From NCBI RefSeq assembly GCF_017876775.1, contig NZ_JAGIOP010000002.1, positions 558,001 through 622,000 of the forward strand: a stretch of DNA of 64,000 nt, written 5' to 3'. The notes under the pieces are model-generated. The model had not been told where the DNA came from and did no database searches. It worked only from the letters and a program-made list of their open reading frames with translations. Source of the stretch: Mycolicibacterium lutetiense (GTDB lineage: Bacteria > Actinomycetota > Actinomycetes > Mycobacteriales > Mycobacteriaceae). This document shows positions 49,381 to 63,425 of this stretch, piece after piece. The position numbers were made by a program, and so were the translations under genes. How positions within the stretch are numbered: position 1 is the stretch's first letter; each line of letters opens with the position of its first letter.

Positions 49381-49843
49381 GTGTTCTCGGAGACGCGCTA
49401 CGCGCGCACCGGAGACCTGCGCGTCGCCTACCGCGCGTCGCGTGAAGGTCCGCGTGACATCGTGTTCGTACCGAACTGGTTCACATGTTGTGAAGTCATT
49501 CCCGAATTGCCCTCGATGCAAGGGTGGATCGATGCGATGACCTCGCTCGGCAGACTCATCTTCTTGGACCAACCAGGGACCGGAGCTTCCGATCACACCC
49601 ATCCCGCACGAAAGCCTTGGTGGCCCTCGAATGCTACGCAACTCCCGTCGGCGGCCCGCTCGATCCCGAGGAAGCGACAGCGACCATGGTCGGTATGTGG
49701 GGAACGGGCGGGTTCCAACGTTTGATCAATCCGGACATGCCATGGAACGAAGAGATTCGAGCATCGAGTTCGAGGACCGCGGCGCTCACGAACTCAAGGG
49801 TGTGCCCGGCGAATGGCGTCTCTTCGCGGTCGCTTCTTCCTAG
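49381..49843 (+). pseudogene. Remnant of alpha/beta-hydrolase-adenylate cyclase gene
   Basis: Three pieces of one protein follow in different frames. Piece 1 from GTG 49381 gives TRYARTGDLRVAYRASREGP, IVFVPNWFTCCEVIPELP and FLDQPGTGASDH (hydrolase N-terminus). Piece 2 gives ALVALECYATPVGGPLDPEE and NPDMPWNEEIRA. Piece 3 gives FEDRGAHELKGVPGEWRLFA, the usual extreme C-terminus of the fused class III cyclase. The joins skip part of the hydrolase and nearly the whole cyclase domain, so two internal deletions have occurred. No functional product is expected. It lies between the methylase gene and hisI. Confidence 0.85.
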
Positions 49844-49858
49844 GACCAGGTTGCGGCG

Positions 49859-50203
49859 TCAGCCGTCGGACAGCAGCACATCCGCGTCGAAGCAGGTGTG
49901 GGCACCGGTGTGGCAGGCCGCGCCGGTCTGATCGACCTCGAGCAACACCGTGTCGCCGTCGCAGTCCAGGCGGACCGAGTGCACGTACTGGGTGTGCCCC
50001 GACGTCAGACCTTTGACCCACTGTTCGCCGCGCGAGCGCGAAAAGTACGTGGCCTCACGGGTTTCCAGGGTGCGGGCCAGGGCGTCGTCGTCCATCCAGG
50101 CGACCATCAGAACCTGGCCGGTGGACCGTTCCTGCGCCACGGCGCTGAACAGTCCGTCGGCATTGCGTTTCAAACGTGCCGCGATGGCCGGGTCCAGGCT
50201 CAT
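49859..50203 (-). CDS. hisI: Phosphoribosyl-AMP cyclohydrolase
   Basis: Opens the purine ring of phosphoribosyl-AMP in step three of histidine synthesis. The 114-residue enzyme has [40 protein letters not shown] and the metal-binding [14 protein letters not shown] with [10 protein letters not shown]. It is the mono-functional form (no pyrophosphohydrolase domain). Its start overlaps the hisF stop by 4 nt; last gene of the operon. Confidence 0.96.
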   Translation of the reverse strand: MSLDPAIAARLKRNADGLFSAVAQERSTGQVLMVAWMDDDALARTLETREATYFSRSRGEQWVKGLTSGHTQYVHSVRLDCDGDTVLLEVDQTGAACHTGAHTCFDADVLLSDG

Positions 50204-50985
50204 CGGACGATGATCCCTTCTGCTGCCATCGCCGCCTTCACCTGGGCGATGGTCAATTCCCGGAAGTGGAACACGCTGGCGGCCAGTACCGCATCCGCGC
50301 CGGCGTGCACGGCGGGCGCGAAATCGGCCACCGCACCGGCTCCACCGCTGGCGATCACCGGGACGCCGACCGCTGCACGCACCGCGTGCAGCATCGGCAG
50401 GTCAAATCCGGCCTTGGTGCCGTCGCGGTCCATCGAGTTGAGCAGGATCTCGCCGACCCCGAGTTCGGCGCCACGGGCGGCCCACTCGATCGCGTCGATC
50501 CCAGTACCGCGGCGCCCACCGTGGGTGGTCACCTCCCACCCCGAGGGGGTGGGCTGCTCGCCGGCCGGCACGGTGCGCGCGTCGACGCTGAGCACGATGC
50601 ACTGAGAGCCGAACTGGCGCGCCATCTCGGCCAGCAGTTCGGGGCGTGCGATGGCGGCGGTATTGACCGACACCTTGTCCGCCCCGGCCCGCAGCAGCAC
50701 GTCGACATCGTCCACAGCGCGCACGCCGCCACCGACCGTCAGCGGGATGAACACCTGCTCGGCGGTGCGCTTGACCACCTCGAGCATGGTCGACCGGCCC
50801 GACGAGGACGCGGTCACGTCCAGGAAGGTCAGCTCGTCAGCGCCTTCGGCGTCGTAGGCGGCCGCGAGTTCGACGGGATCACCTGCGTCGCGCAGGTTCT
50901 CGAAGTTGACGCCCTTGACCACCCGGCCGGCGTCGACATCGAGGCACGGGATGACCCTGGTCGCGACGTCACTGGTGGTGCTCAC
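50200..50985 (-). CDS. hisF: Imidazole glycerol phosphate synthase, cyclase subunit
   Basis: With HisH it makes imidazole glycerol phosphate and AICAR. From GTG 50985 ([20 protein letters not shown]) it has 261 residues, the two catalytic Asp in [14 protein letters not shown] and [11 protein letters not shown], and phosphate loops [10 protein letters not shown] and [11 protein letters not shown]. The start overlaps the impA stop (GTGA). A longer open frame upstream only reads through impA. Confidence 0.96.
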   Translation of the reverse strand: MSTTSDVATRVIPCLDVDAGRVVKGVNFENLRDAGDPVELAAAYDAEGADELTFLDVTASSSGRSTMLEVVKRTAEQVFIPLTVGGGVRAVDDVDVLLRAGADKVSVNTAAIARPELLAEMARQFGSQCIVLSVDARTVPAGEQPTPSGWEVTTHGGRRGTGIDAIEWAARGAELGVGEILLNSMDRDGTKAGFDLPMLHAVRAAVGVPVIASGGAGAVADFAPAVHAGADAVLAASVFHFRELTIAQVKAAMAAEGIIVR

Positions 50986-51803
50986 AGGTAGTCCTCCGGA
51001 TTTCCAGCGGATTGCACGATTTCCAGCATGCGTTCGTGCACACCGGGCGCGGCGGCAAGCGCCGACTTCGATTCGGCCGTCCACGGATCGCCGGCCAGGT
51101 CCGTCACGATGCCCCCGGCCGCGCGAACCAGCGCGACGCCGGCAGCATGGTCCCAGATGTGGTGGCCGAAACTGATCGCCCCGCCCAGGATCCCGGCCGC
51201 CACGTAGGCCAGGTCCACCCCGGTGGCTCCGTGCATCCGCACCCGCGAGCACACGCGGCTCAGATTGGACAACACCTCGACCCGGTAGCGGCCGGGGAAT
51301 CGGCCGCGGGAGTCGATGTTGAAGGTTTGGATACCGATGATCGAATCGGTCAGGGTCGGTGAACCAAGCCGCGGCAGCACGGCACCGTTATCCAGCACCG
51401 GACCTCCGGCCAGCGCCGTATACCGCTGACCGGTGAACGGCAACCAGGTCAGGCCCGCCACCGGCTCGCCGTCGGCCAACAGGCCGAGCAGGATCGCCGC
51501 CATCGGCGACCCGGCCGCGTAGTTGAACGTGCCGTCGATCGGGTCGAGCACCCACACCAACGGCGAATCGATCGGCTCACCGCCGAACTCCTCGCCGTGG
51601 ACGCCGATTCCGGTGGCCTCGGTCAGCGCCCGCACCACCTGCCGCTCGATCGCGAGATCGACCTCGGTGGCGAAGTCGTTGCCCTGCTTGGTGACCGCGG
51701 AATCGGCGCGGTGCCCGGCGATGAACGGCACCGACGCCGCGTCGAGGATTTCGGTGGCCGCAACTACCAGTGCGGCCAGCTTCGACGGATCCAGGTCACC
51801 CAC
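50982..51803 (-). CDS. impA: Inositol-monophosphatase-family enzyme, probable histidinol-phosphatase
   Basis: The 273-residue protein has the metal-dependent phosphatase motifs [24 protein letters not shown] and [15 protein letters not shown]. Family members hydrolyse inositol phosphate, FBP or histidinol phosphate. Its place inside the his operon, between hisA and hisF, as with Rv1604, and the absence of a phosphatase domain in HisB argue that it supplies or once supplied histidinol-phosphatase activity; the alternative is inositol monophosphatase. It follows hisA by 5 nt. Confidence 0.85.
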   Translation of the reverse strand: MGDLDPSKLAALVVAATEILDAASVPFIAGHRADSAVTKQGNDFATEVDLAIERQVVRALTEATGIGVHGEEFGGEPIDSPLVWVLDPIDGTFNYAAGSPMAAILLGLLADGEPVAGLTWLPFTGQRYTALAGGPVLDNGAVLPRLGSPTLTDSIIGIQTFNIDSRGRFPGRYRVEVLSNLSRVCSRVRMHGATGVDLAYVAAGILGGAISFGHHIWDHAAGVALVRAAGGIVTDLAGDPWTAESKSALAAAPGVHERMLEIVQSAGNPEDYL

Positions 51804-51808
51804 CTCGC

Positions 51809-52543
51809 TTATCCGCTGACCGCGGCCAGCGCCTGCGGCAGAGTGAATCGCTGCGCATAGAGCGCCTTCCCGACGATCGCGCCCTCCACACCGTGGCCGG
51901 TCAAGGTGGCGATTGCCCGGAGGTCATCGAGGCTGGACACCCCGCCGGAGGCGATGATCGGGGCGTCGGTGCGGTCGGCGACCGTCGCCAGCAGTTCCAG
52001 GTTGGGTCCGGTCAGGGTGCCGTCCTTGGTGACGTCGGTGACGACGTAGCGCGAACACCCTTCGCGGTCAAGGCGGTCCAGGACCTCCCAGAGATCGCCG
52101 CCGTCGGTTTCCCAGCCGCGACCGCGCAGGCGCCAACTGTCGTTCTCGAACTGGACGTCCAGGCCGACTGCCACCCGGTCGCCGTATTCGGCGATGGCCC
52201 GGCGGCACCACTCGGGGCTTTCCAGCGCCGCGGTGCCGATGTTCACCCGGGCGCACCCGGTGTCCATGGCCGCCTTCAGCGAATCGTCATCGCGGATGCC
52301 GCCGGACAGTTCGACTTTCACGTCGAGCTTGCCGACCAGATCGGCCAGCAGTTCGCGGTTGCTGCCGCGCCCGAAGGCGGCGTCCAGGTCCACCAGGTGG
52401 ATCCACTCGGCGCCGTCCCGCTGCCAGGCCTCGGCGGCTTCCAGCGCCGAACCGTAATCGGTTTCACTGCCTGCCTTGCCCTGAACCAGACGCACCGCCT
52501 TGCCGTCCACCACATCGACAGCCGGCAACAGAATCAAACTCAC
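51809..52543 (-). CDS. hisA: Phosphoribosyl isomerase, HisA/PriA
   Basis: Isomerises ProFAR in histidine synthesis; in actinobacteria lacking trpF the same enzyme also isomerises phosphoribosylanthranilate for tryptophan. The 244-residue barrel has catalytic Asp in [15 protein letters not shown] and [16 protein letters not shown], and phosphate loops. No trpF is present in the trp cluster at 37-43 kb, which supports the dual PriA role. GTG start overlaps hisH stop. Confidence 0.94.
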   Translation of the reverse strand: MSLILLPAVDVVDGKAVRLVQGKAGSETDYGSALEAAEAWQRDGAEWIHLVDLDAAFGRGSNRELLADLVGKLDVKVELSGGIRDDDSLKAAMDTGCARVNIGTAALESPEWCRRAIAEYGDRVAVGLDVQFENDSWRLRGRGWETDGGDLWEVLDRLDREGCSRYVVTDVTKDGTLTGPNLELLATVADRTDAPIIASGGVSSLDDLRAIATLTGHGVEGAIVGKALYAQRFTLPQALAAVSG

Positions 52544-53153
52544 AGTCCCTCAACCCAATTCGCGAGCAGCGTCGCACCGGCGTCGCCACTCTTCTCCGGA
52601 TGAAATTGCGTAGCCGACAACGCACCGTCTTCGACGGCGGCGATGAACGGCACGTGATGCGTTGCCCAGGTGACCAGTGCATCCGGATTACCGGACCACT
52701 CCTGGGCAGCGTACGAATGCACGAAATAGAAGCGCGTAGCGGCGTCGAGGCCCTTGAACAGGGTGCTGCCGGCCGCCGCGTCGACAACATTCCAGCCCAT
52801 GTGCGGAATCACCGGCGCGTCCAGTCGGGTCACCGAGCCCGGCCACTGCCCGCATCCGGTGGACTCCACGCCGAACTCCACGCCGCGGGCGAACAGAATC
52901 TGCATACCGACACAGACCCCCAGCACCGGGCGGCCGTGCTGCAAACGGTCGGCGATGATCTTCTCGCCGCCGATCGCCCGGAGCCCGGTCATACACGCCT
53001 CGAACGCGCCGACCCCCGGCACCACGAGCCCGTCGGCTGCCGCAGCGGCCCCGGGATCAGCGGTGACCTCGACATCGGCACCGACGCGTTCCAGCGCGCG
53101 CTGAGCCGAGCGCAGGTTGCCCGATCCGTAGTCGAGAACGACGACGTTCTTTG

Positions 53154-53157
<4 letters not shown>
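52540..53157 (-). CDS. hisH: Imidazole glycerol phosphate synthase, glutamine amidotransferase subunit
   Basis: Provides ammonia from glutamine to HisF. The 205-residue class I amidotransferase has the oxyanion region [11 protein letters not shown], nucleophile Cys in [12 protein letters not shown] and His/Glu in [16 protein letters not shown] start overlaps the hisB stop by 4 nt, and the stop overlaps hisA. Confidence 0.96.
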
Positions 53158-56255
<3,098 letters not shown>

Positions 56256-56359
56256 CGGTTCAATTGTCCCTGATCAGTCCAGTTGATAAAAATCCGTCGT
56301 CGGTTGCCTCCGGCGCAACCCGCCGTAGGGTAGTTCCAGACTGCCGAATGGAGCCCTAG

Positions 56360-56770
56360 ATGTCCGCCAAAGACCACCCGAACAACGCCCCCGGCGTACC
56401 GATGCTTATGCCGCCTGCGCTGGAGCGGTTCCAGATCAAATACATCAACCCGCTGGTAAAGCCATTTTCCAAGCGCTTGCCAGGCTTCACCGTGATCAAA
56501 CATCGCGGCCGCACCTCCGGTACGCCTTACGAGACGATCGTCACCAGCTACCGCAAGGGCAATGTCTTCGCGGTGACGCTCATGCACGGTAAGACCAACT
56601 GGGTGAAGAACGTGATCGCGGCCGGCGGGGCCGACGTGCACCTGTTCCGTGGCGACATCAAGATCACCAACCCGCGCGTCCTGCCGGCGGGTACCGACGA
56701 TCCGACCCTCCCCCGCATCCCCCGCAGTGCGGCACGCCGGATGGGCGTCTTCGTCGCAGATATCGTTTGA
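56360..56770 (+). CDS. Deazaflavin (F420)-dependent nitroreductase-family protein
   Basis: The 136-residue product has the family motifs TVIKHRGRTSGTPYETIVTS and LMHGKTNWVKNVIAAGGADV of the split-barrel deazaflavin-dependent nitroreductases (Ddn relatives). Members use cofactor F420 or flavins; many have unknown substrates. Size and position match Rv1598c. It is divergent from hisD and precedes a LysE-type gene by 21 nt. Confidence 0.85.
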   Translation: MSAKDHPNNAPGVPMLMPPALERFQIKYINPLVKPFSKRLPGFTVIKHRGRTSGTPYETIVTSYRKGNVFAVTLMHGKTNWVKNVIAAGGADVHLFRGDIKITNPRVLPAGTDDPTLPRIPRSAARRMGVFVADIV

Positions 56771-56791
56771 CACGCTCGCCAGACTGCATTC

Positions 56792-57427
56792 ATGACCTGG
56801 CAGATCTGGCTGGCGTTTCTCGGCGCGTCTATCGCCATCAGCGTGTCCCCGGGAGCGGGGGCCATCCAGTCGATGGCCACCGGCCTGACCCATGGCGTAC
56901 GCCGGGGCCTTTGGAGCGTGCTGGGACTTCAGCTCGGTCTGATGCTGCAACTGGTGCTGGTCGCCGTCGGCCTGGGCGCCCTCGTCGCCAAGTCGATGCT
57001 GGCCTTCCACATCGTGAAGTGGATCGGTGTGGCCTACCTGATCTACCTGGCGATCCAGCAGTGGCGTAGCGCCTCGCAGGATCTGCGCGACCGGATGGGC
57101 GGTACGGGCGAGCGGGGCCGACTGGCCCTAGTGATGCGCGGATTCCTGGTGAACACGACCAACCCGAAGGGCTTGGTGTTCCTGGTCGCGGTACTGCCGC
57201 AGTTCGTGGTGCCGACGGCACCGTTGCTGCCGCAATACCTGACGATCGGGGCCACGATGGTCGTCATCGACGTGGTCGTGATGAGTCTCTACACCGGGCT
57301 GGCGGCCCGACTGCTCACCTGGTTGCAGACACCGCGTCAACAGACCATCCTCGGCCGGGTGTTCTCCGGGCTGTTCGCCACTGCCGCCGTGGTGCTCTCG
57401 TTGGTGCGCCGCGGCGCGGCGGCCTAG
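56792..57427 (+). CDS. LysE/RhtB-family amino-acid exporter
   Basis: The 211-residue membrane protein has six helices and the family N-terminus WLAFLGASIAISVSPGAGAI, with GVRRGLWSVLGLQLGLMLQL and NTTNPKGLVFLVAVLPQFV. Relatives export amino acids and analogues such as homoserine, threonine or lysine; the substrate here is unknown. It may be co-transcribed with the upstream nitroreductase-family gene. Confidence 0.9.
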   Translation: MTWQIWLAFLGASIAISVSPGAGAIQSMATGLTHGVRRGLWSVLGLQLGLMLQLVLVAVGLGALVAKSMLAFHIVKWIGVAYLIYLAIQQWRSASQDLRDRMGGTGERGRLALVMRGFLVNTTNPKGLVFLVAVLPQFVVPTAPLLPQYLTIGATMVVIDVVVMSLYTGLAARLLTWLQTPRQQTILGRVFSGLFATAAVVLSLVRRGAAA

Positions 57428-57794
57428 CCAACAGTCAATTGTGGACGGAGCAGAAGACGACAACGGTCTGACGAAGCCGCACCGAGGGCATCCCAACTCG
57501 ATCAGTGACCACAAAGCATCAGAAGTCACATCAGTACCGTCACTTAAATAGCCTCGGGCACAACACCATTCACATTTGATTAGACAGGCTCTAGGCCGCG
57601 GATCACTGCTTGATGCTGACCGTAATCCGCCGCGTAGGCACCTCGATGCCCAAACATCTGCGTCCGGACCAGAGAGTTCCCTGCGACTCAGTTCACTGCG
57701 ATTCGTTGTGCCGAGCTTGCAGCCTCTCGTCGTGACTGGCTGAAAGTACCGCAAAACGCGACACGTTCGTCACAGTGTCGGCTCCGGCCACCAC
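57428..57794. other. 367-bp intergenic region, no gene seen
   Basis: It lies between convergent genes and is less GC-rich than its surroundings. The only long open frames are antisense to the exporter gene or lack any coding sign. No tRNA, strong hairpin with T-run or repeated motif was found by eye. Confidence 0.5.
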
Positions 57795-58232
57795 CTACTC
57801 GCCGCCCGATATGCCAGACACGCCCTGGCCGACCGAATTCTCCAACGCACCCTTGATGATCGGTGCTGCCTGTTGCATCGCGGCCTGCAACGGACCCGCG
57901 GCATCGGGTGGGAGCACATCGCGCGACCAGACGAAGTGGCTGCGTTGCGGGCCTTCCGCCACCACCTGCATCACGGCATTGTCATGCTCGGGCCGCAGGG
58001 CGTCCCCGATCAGCGAGTAGGCGATCCGGTAGGCCTGATCGTCGCGGCTGACGAGGCGCTCACGGGCGACGAAACCGTCGGCGAACGTCACAACCCGAAC
58101 ATCGCCGTCCGCCTCGGCGGATGTCACGAACCCCGGCGCCATCCGCACCGGACCATCAGCCCAGTCGCCGATCACCTGCCACACGAGGGAACAGTCAGCT
58201 TCAACGTCGAACTCGATCTGGATCCATGCCAT
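57795..58232 (-). CDS. SRPBCC (polyketide cyclase-like) family protein
   Basis: The 145-residue protein starts MAWIQIEFDVEADCSLVWQV IGDW and has the START-like pattern: helix-grip fold with a first strand, VWQVIGDW, RVVTFADGFVARERLVS, YSLIGDALRPEHDNAVMQVV and a long C-terminal helix. Such proteins bind hydrophobic ligands or act as cyclases/dehydratases; the ligand is unknown. It is divergent from the AraC-type gene with a 101-bp gap. Confidence 0.8.
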   Translation of the reverse strand: MAWIQIEFDVEADCSLVWQVIGDWADGPVRMAPGFVTSAEADGDVRVVTFADGFVARERLVSRDDQAYRIAYSLIGDALRPEHDNAVMQVVAEGPQRSHFVWSRDVLPPDAAGPLQAAMQQAAPIIKGALENSVGQGVSGISGGE

Positions 58233-58333
58233 GGGACCAGTCTGGCTGCCGGCCGAACGGCTGTCTTGAACATTCTTGCGGGCTGTCGGTGCCGCCCAGA
58301 CTGTCGGTCCCCTTGGCTAACGTGCAGGAGGTG

Positions 58334-59149
58334 TTGACCGCTCAGACCCTGATCACGCGACCCGATTTCAGCGTTGCGACGTGGGACTGCACCGGCGAGC
58401 ACGCTGACTGGTCCGAGCCCGAGCGCCCGGTCGACGGGCGGTTCGTACTCGTGCGCTCGGGGTGCTTTCGCCGTCGCGGATCCGGCGGCGCAGTGGAACA
58501 CGACGCGACGCTCGGTTACCTCGGTGCGCCAGGCGAGCCCGAACATTTCGCCCATCCGCACGGCGGCGATTCGTGTACGTCGCTACAGCTCAACGCCGAA
58601 AGCTGGTGGCAACTCGCCGGCGAGCCCAAGCGGATCGGGCCCGCGGCCGTCTATGTGGACGCCCGTCTCGAACTGGCGCATCGGCGGCTCCTGACCGCCG
58701 GCAACGATGATCCGGATTACCAACTGGCCGAGAGTCTGGTGCAGCTGGTCGGGACGGCGCTTCGTTCGGCGGCGCAACGGCCGATACCGGCCGGATCACC
58801 CGCCCGACTGTCCGCGCGGCGACTGGTGGCAACGGCCCGCGAGGCGATCAGGCAGGCCGATGACGCGGCTGTGGGGTTGTTTCCCCTCGCGGCCGCTCTC
58901 GGCGTTTCCCCGTACCGGCTGAGCCGCTCGTTCAGTAGCGAACTCGGGGTATCGGTGACGCGGTATCGCAACCGAGTCCGGGTCGGACGTGCGCTCGACC
59001 ATCTGCGCAGTGGTGAATCCACGATGGCCGATGTCGCCGCCACGTTGGGTTTCGCTGACCAGGCCCACTTCTGCCGCACAGTGCGTGCGCACACCGGATG
59101 GACTCCGACCGCGACCCGCCGTGAATTACGCAGAGCCGCAGCGCGTTAG
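58334..59149 (+). CDS. AraC-family transcriptional regulator
   Basis: The 271-residue product has an N-terminal cupin-like region with Cys/His residues and a C-terminal AraC DNA-binding domain of two helix-turn-helices (LFPLAAALGVSPYRLSRSFS and STMADVAATLGFADQAHFCR) ending in HTGWTPTATRREL. TTG 58334 is chosen because GCAGGAGG lies just upstream; GTG 58322 or 58331 are alternatives. The signal is unknown. It converges on nadC with a 4-nt overlap. Confidence 0.88.
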   Translation: MTAQTLITRPDFSVATWDCTGEHADWSEPERPVDGRFVLVRSGCFRRRGSGGAVEHDATLGYLGAPGEPEHFAHPHGGDSCTSLQLNAESWWQLAGEPKRIGPAAVYVDARLELAHRRLLTAGNDDPDYQLAESLVQLVGTALRSAAQRPIPAGSPARLSARRLVATAREAIRQADDAAVGLFPLAAALGVSPYRLSRSFSSELGVSVTRYRNRVRVGRALDHLRSGESTMADVAATLGFADQAHFCRTVRAHTGWTPTATRRELRRAAAR

Positions 59150-60003
59150 GTGTCCAGACCGATATCGAGTACCTGCACCGAATGGGTGAGAGCGCCGATC
59201 GCCAGGTAGTCGATCCCAGTGCCGGCGTAATCGGCAGCACTGTCAAGCGTCAGGCCGCCCGAGGATTCCAGAAGTGTCTTGGGCGAGTGTGTGTCCCGGC
59301 GCTGAACCGCGATCTGGGTCTGCCAGACCGGGAAGTTGTCCAGCAGCACCAGCTCCACATCGGCGGACAGCACGTCGTCGAGCTGCTCCAGGGAATCCAC
59401 CTCGACCTCGCACGGCAGGTCCGGCGCCTCGGCCCGGACCGCCTTGAGCGCGGCCAGCACCGACCCGGCCGCGGCGACGTGGTTGTCCTTGATCAGTGCC
59501 GCGTCGCCGAGTCCCATCCGGTGGTTGACGCCACCACCGACCCGCACCGCGTACTTCTGCAGTGCCCGCAGGCCGGGCAGCGTCTTGCGGGTGTCGCGGA
59601 TCTTGGCGTGGGTGCCGGCCACCGCGTCGACCCAGGCCGCGGTCGCGGTGGCGATTCCCGACAGGTGACACATCAGGTTCAGCATGGTGCGCTCGGCGGT
59701 CAGCAGTCCGCGGGTCGGCGCCTCGATGGTCAGGATCGCCGACCGGGCATCCAGCCGGGCACCGTCCTCGACGCGGTCGATCACGCGGTAGCCGTCGACG
59801 CCGAGTACCTCGTCGAGCACCAGCAGGGCGATGTCGACACCCGCGGCCACACCCGGCTCCCGGTTCACCACCGACGCCGTGGTCATCGCATCGGCTCCGA
59901 CGGTGGCCATGGTGGTGACGTCCGGGCCGTATCGCAGGTCTTCTTCGAGTGCCCGTGCAATCGTGGCCCGTGCCTCGGCCAGCTCGATATCCGAAAGTGC
60001 CAT
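59146..60003 (-). CDS. nadC: Nicotinate-nucleotide pyrophosphorylase (quinolinate phosphoribosyltransferase)
   Basis: Makes nicotinate mononucleotide from quinolinate and PRPP, completing the de novo branch to NAD. The 285-residue enzyme has the signature RDTRKTLPGLRALQKYAVRV, NHRMGLGDAALIKDNHVAAA and VEVDSLEQLDD. ATG 60003 shares a base with the nadB stop (TGATG), so it is coupled to nadB. Confidence 0.96.
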   Translation of the reverse strand: MALSDIELAEARATIARALEEDLRYGPDVTTMATVGADAMTTASVVNREPGVAAGVDIALLVLDEVLGVDGYRVIDRVEDGARLDARSAILTIEAPTRGLLTAERTMLNLMCHLSGIATATAAWVDAVAGTHAKIRDTRKTLPGLRALQKYAVRVGGGVNHRMGLGDAALIKDNHVAAAGSVLAALKAVRAEAPDLPCEVEVDSLEQLDDVLSADVELVLLDNFPVWQTQIAVQRRDTHSPKTLLESSGGLTLDSAADYAGTGIDYLAIGALTHSVQVLDIGLDT

Positions 60004-61600
60004 CAGCACACCACCGTTGGGCTGTCGAGGGCGGGCCGGCCGGTTACGGCACGAATCGTCACGGAATGCTCCTGGGCGGGGTCGGTTTCAGGGTGGTCAC
60101 CACGATGGTGGCAGCCGCGGCTTTCGGTGCGGGCCAGGGCTGCTACGGCAATTGCGCGTGCGGTTGCGGTGAGGGCCGCGTCCTCGAAGCCCTGGCGGCT
60201 CGCGGGCTGCACCGAGCGTGCATCGGCCAGAACGGTATCGAGCCGATGCAGGCCGTCGGCGTTGCGAACCACTGACGCATATTCGGACATGTTCCGCTGC
60301 AGTACATCTCGGTCAACAGAGTCGTGACGACGGTCCTGCGGCGCCTGTGCGCGCACCGAACCTGCCACGCAGGCATGCTCGGCTGCCAGACGTCCGGCCC
60401 GGCCGCCGACGACCAGACCTTCCAGCAGGCTGTTGGAGGCCAATCGGTTGGCGCCGTGCATGCCGGTCCGGGCCACCTCGCCCGCGGCGAACAGCCCGGG
60501 CAGTTCGGTGCGTCCGTGCACGTCGGTGACGACACCACCGCAGCTGTAGTGCGCGCCGGGCACCACCGGGATGGGTTGGCGGGTCGGGTCGACACCGGCT
60601 GCCGCACAGGCTGCGGCGACTGTGGGAAAACGGTCGGCGAACTCGGCGACGCCCCTGGCGTCGAGGTACACGCATGGGTCGCCGGATGCACTCATCCGGG
60701 CGTTGACGGCCGCGGCCACCACGTCGCGTGGGGCCAGATCTCCCATCGGATGGACCCCTTGGGTCACCGAATCGCCTTGCGAATCAACGAGTATGGCGCC
60801 TTCACCGCGCAGCGCTTCGGTGATGAGCGGGCGCCGGCCACCACCGTTCTCAACATAGAGCATCGTCGGGTGGAACTGGACGAACTCGATGTCGCGGACC
60901 GGGACACCGGCCCACAGCGCCAGAGCGATACCGTCACCGGTCGAGCCGCTGGGGTTGGTGGTGGCCGCGTAGACGTGGCCGAGCCCTCCGGTGGCCAGGA
61001 TGACCGAAGGGGCGTGCACGATGCCCAGGCCGTCCTCGTTGCGGACCAGCACACCGGTGACGGCGGCCTCGTCGCGGAGGACCTGCAGTGCCACATGGTC
61101 GCGGCGGATGTCGAGGATGGACGCCGCAGAATCGAGGGCCCGCTGCACCTCGGCCCCGGTCGCGTCGCCACCGGCGTGAATGATCCGGCGCCGGGTGTGC
61201 CCGCCCTCGCGGGTCAGCGCCCAACGCCCGGGAGCGGTTTCGTCGAACTGCGCACCGTCGGCGACCAGTTCGGCCACCGCGTCGTAGCCGGCCGCGACGA
61301 TGGAGCGCACCGCATCCGGGTCACACAGGCCGCCGCCGGCGGCGATGGTGTCGGCGACGTGCGCCTCTACCGAGTCATCGGTGTGCGGCAGAACCACGGC
61401 GATCCCGCCCTGGGCATGGAAAGTCGCCGTTTCGCGGGCCTTGCTCAGTACCACCACCCTGCGGCCACGACGATGGGCAGCCAAGGCTGCCACCAGGCCC
61501 GCGACCCCGGTGCCGACCACGACGACATCAGCGCGCTGCTGCCACAGCGTCGAACTGCCGCAGGCGAAGCGGCTCGATCCCCGGGCACTGCCCGTCGGAG

Positions 61601-61604
<4 letters not shown>
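60003..61604 (-). CDS. nadB: L-aspartate oxidase
   Basis: FAD enzyme that oxidises aspartate to iminoaspartate for NadA. From ATG 61604 ([17 protein letters not shown]) it is 533 residues, with FAD motif [20 protein letters not shown], the conserved [29 protein letters not shown] and [20 protein letters not shown]. The start overlaps the nadA stop by ATGA. Confidence 0.96.
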
Positions 61605-62644
<1,040 letters not shown>

Positions 62645-62667
62645 GTCGACCTCCTCCACTAAATCAG

Positions 62668-62690
62668 GTTTTCGACTTACAATCGAAAAC
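62668..62690. promoter_or_regulatory. NrtR operator between nadA and nrtR
   Basis: A perfect inverted repeat GTTTTCGA-N7-TCGAAAAC ends at the base before the regulator ATG. Position between nadABC and a NrtR-type gene and its symmetry fit the known mode of NrtR autoregulation and nad repression. Confidence 0.8.
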
Positions 62691-63383
62691 ATGTCACATA
62701 GTAACACCGCGCACGAAGTGCTTGCCGCTGTGTTCCAGGTTCGCGGCCTCGGCACTCGGCAACCCGAACTCAATGTCCTGCTATGGCAACGCGCACTGGA
62801 GCCTGAGCGGGGCAAATGGTCCCTGCCGGGTGGCCGACTGGGTGACGACGAGGACCTGATCAGCTCGGTTCGGCGACAGCTGGCCGAGAAGGTTGACCTG
62901 CGTGAACTTGCCCACCTCGAACAACTGGCCGTGTTCTCCGACCCCTATCGGGTCCCGGACGTGCGGACCATCGCATCCACATTCCTGGGCCTGATGCCCT
63001 CCCCCTCGACCCCTGCCCTACCTCCGGACACCCGGTGGCATCCGGTCAGCGACTTGCCCCCGATGGCCTTCGACCACGCGACGATGGTCGAACACGCGCG
63101 CAACCGGCTGGTGGCCAAGATGTCGTACACCAACATCGGATTCGGCTTGGCACCAAAAGAATTCGCGCTGTCCACACTGCGGGACATCTACAACGCCGCC
63201 CTCGACTATCAGGTCGATGCCACCAACCTGCAGCGGGTCCTGGAACGTCGAAAAGTCATCACCCGCACCGGCACGACGGCCCGATCCGGCCGCAGCGGCG
63301 GACGGCCCGCGGCGCTCTACCGATTCACCGATTCCCGTTACCGCGTGACCGATGAATTCGCCGCATTGCGCCCACCCGTGTGA
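62691..63383 (+). CDS. nrtR: NrtR-type Nudix transcriptional repressor of NAD synthesis
   Basis: The 230-residue protein has a Nudix-fold N-terminus ([30 protein letters not shown]) in which the catalytic Nudix-box pattern REx(2)EE is degraded, and a C-terminal winged helix ([35 protein letters not shown]). This is the NrtR layout, where ADP-ribose or NAD-related ligand controls DNA binding. ATG 62691 is used because the operator ends right before it. It corresponds to Rv1593c in place and is known in mycobacteria as repressor of nadABC. Confidence 0.92.
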   Translation: MSHSNTAHEVLAAVFQVRGLGTRQPELNVLLWQRALEPERGKWSLPGGRLGDDEDLISSVRRQLAEKVDLRELAHLEQLAVFSDPYRVPDVRTIASTFLGLMPSPSTPALPPDTRWHPVSDLPPMAFDHATMVEHARNRLVAKMSYTNIGFGLAPKEFALSTLRDIYNAALDYQVDATNLQRVLERRKVITRTGTTARSGRSGGRPAALYRFTDSRYRVTDEFAALRPPV

Positions 63384-63425
63384 GTCGACTGGATTCTTAG
63401 ACCCTCCTTAAGTAAGAATGCCCGA

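Noticed and set aside
57428..57794. Possible small RNA or gene in the low-GC gap after the LysE gene
   Set aside because: No promoter-terminator pair, stable stem with T-run or coding frame could be supported by eye.
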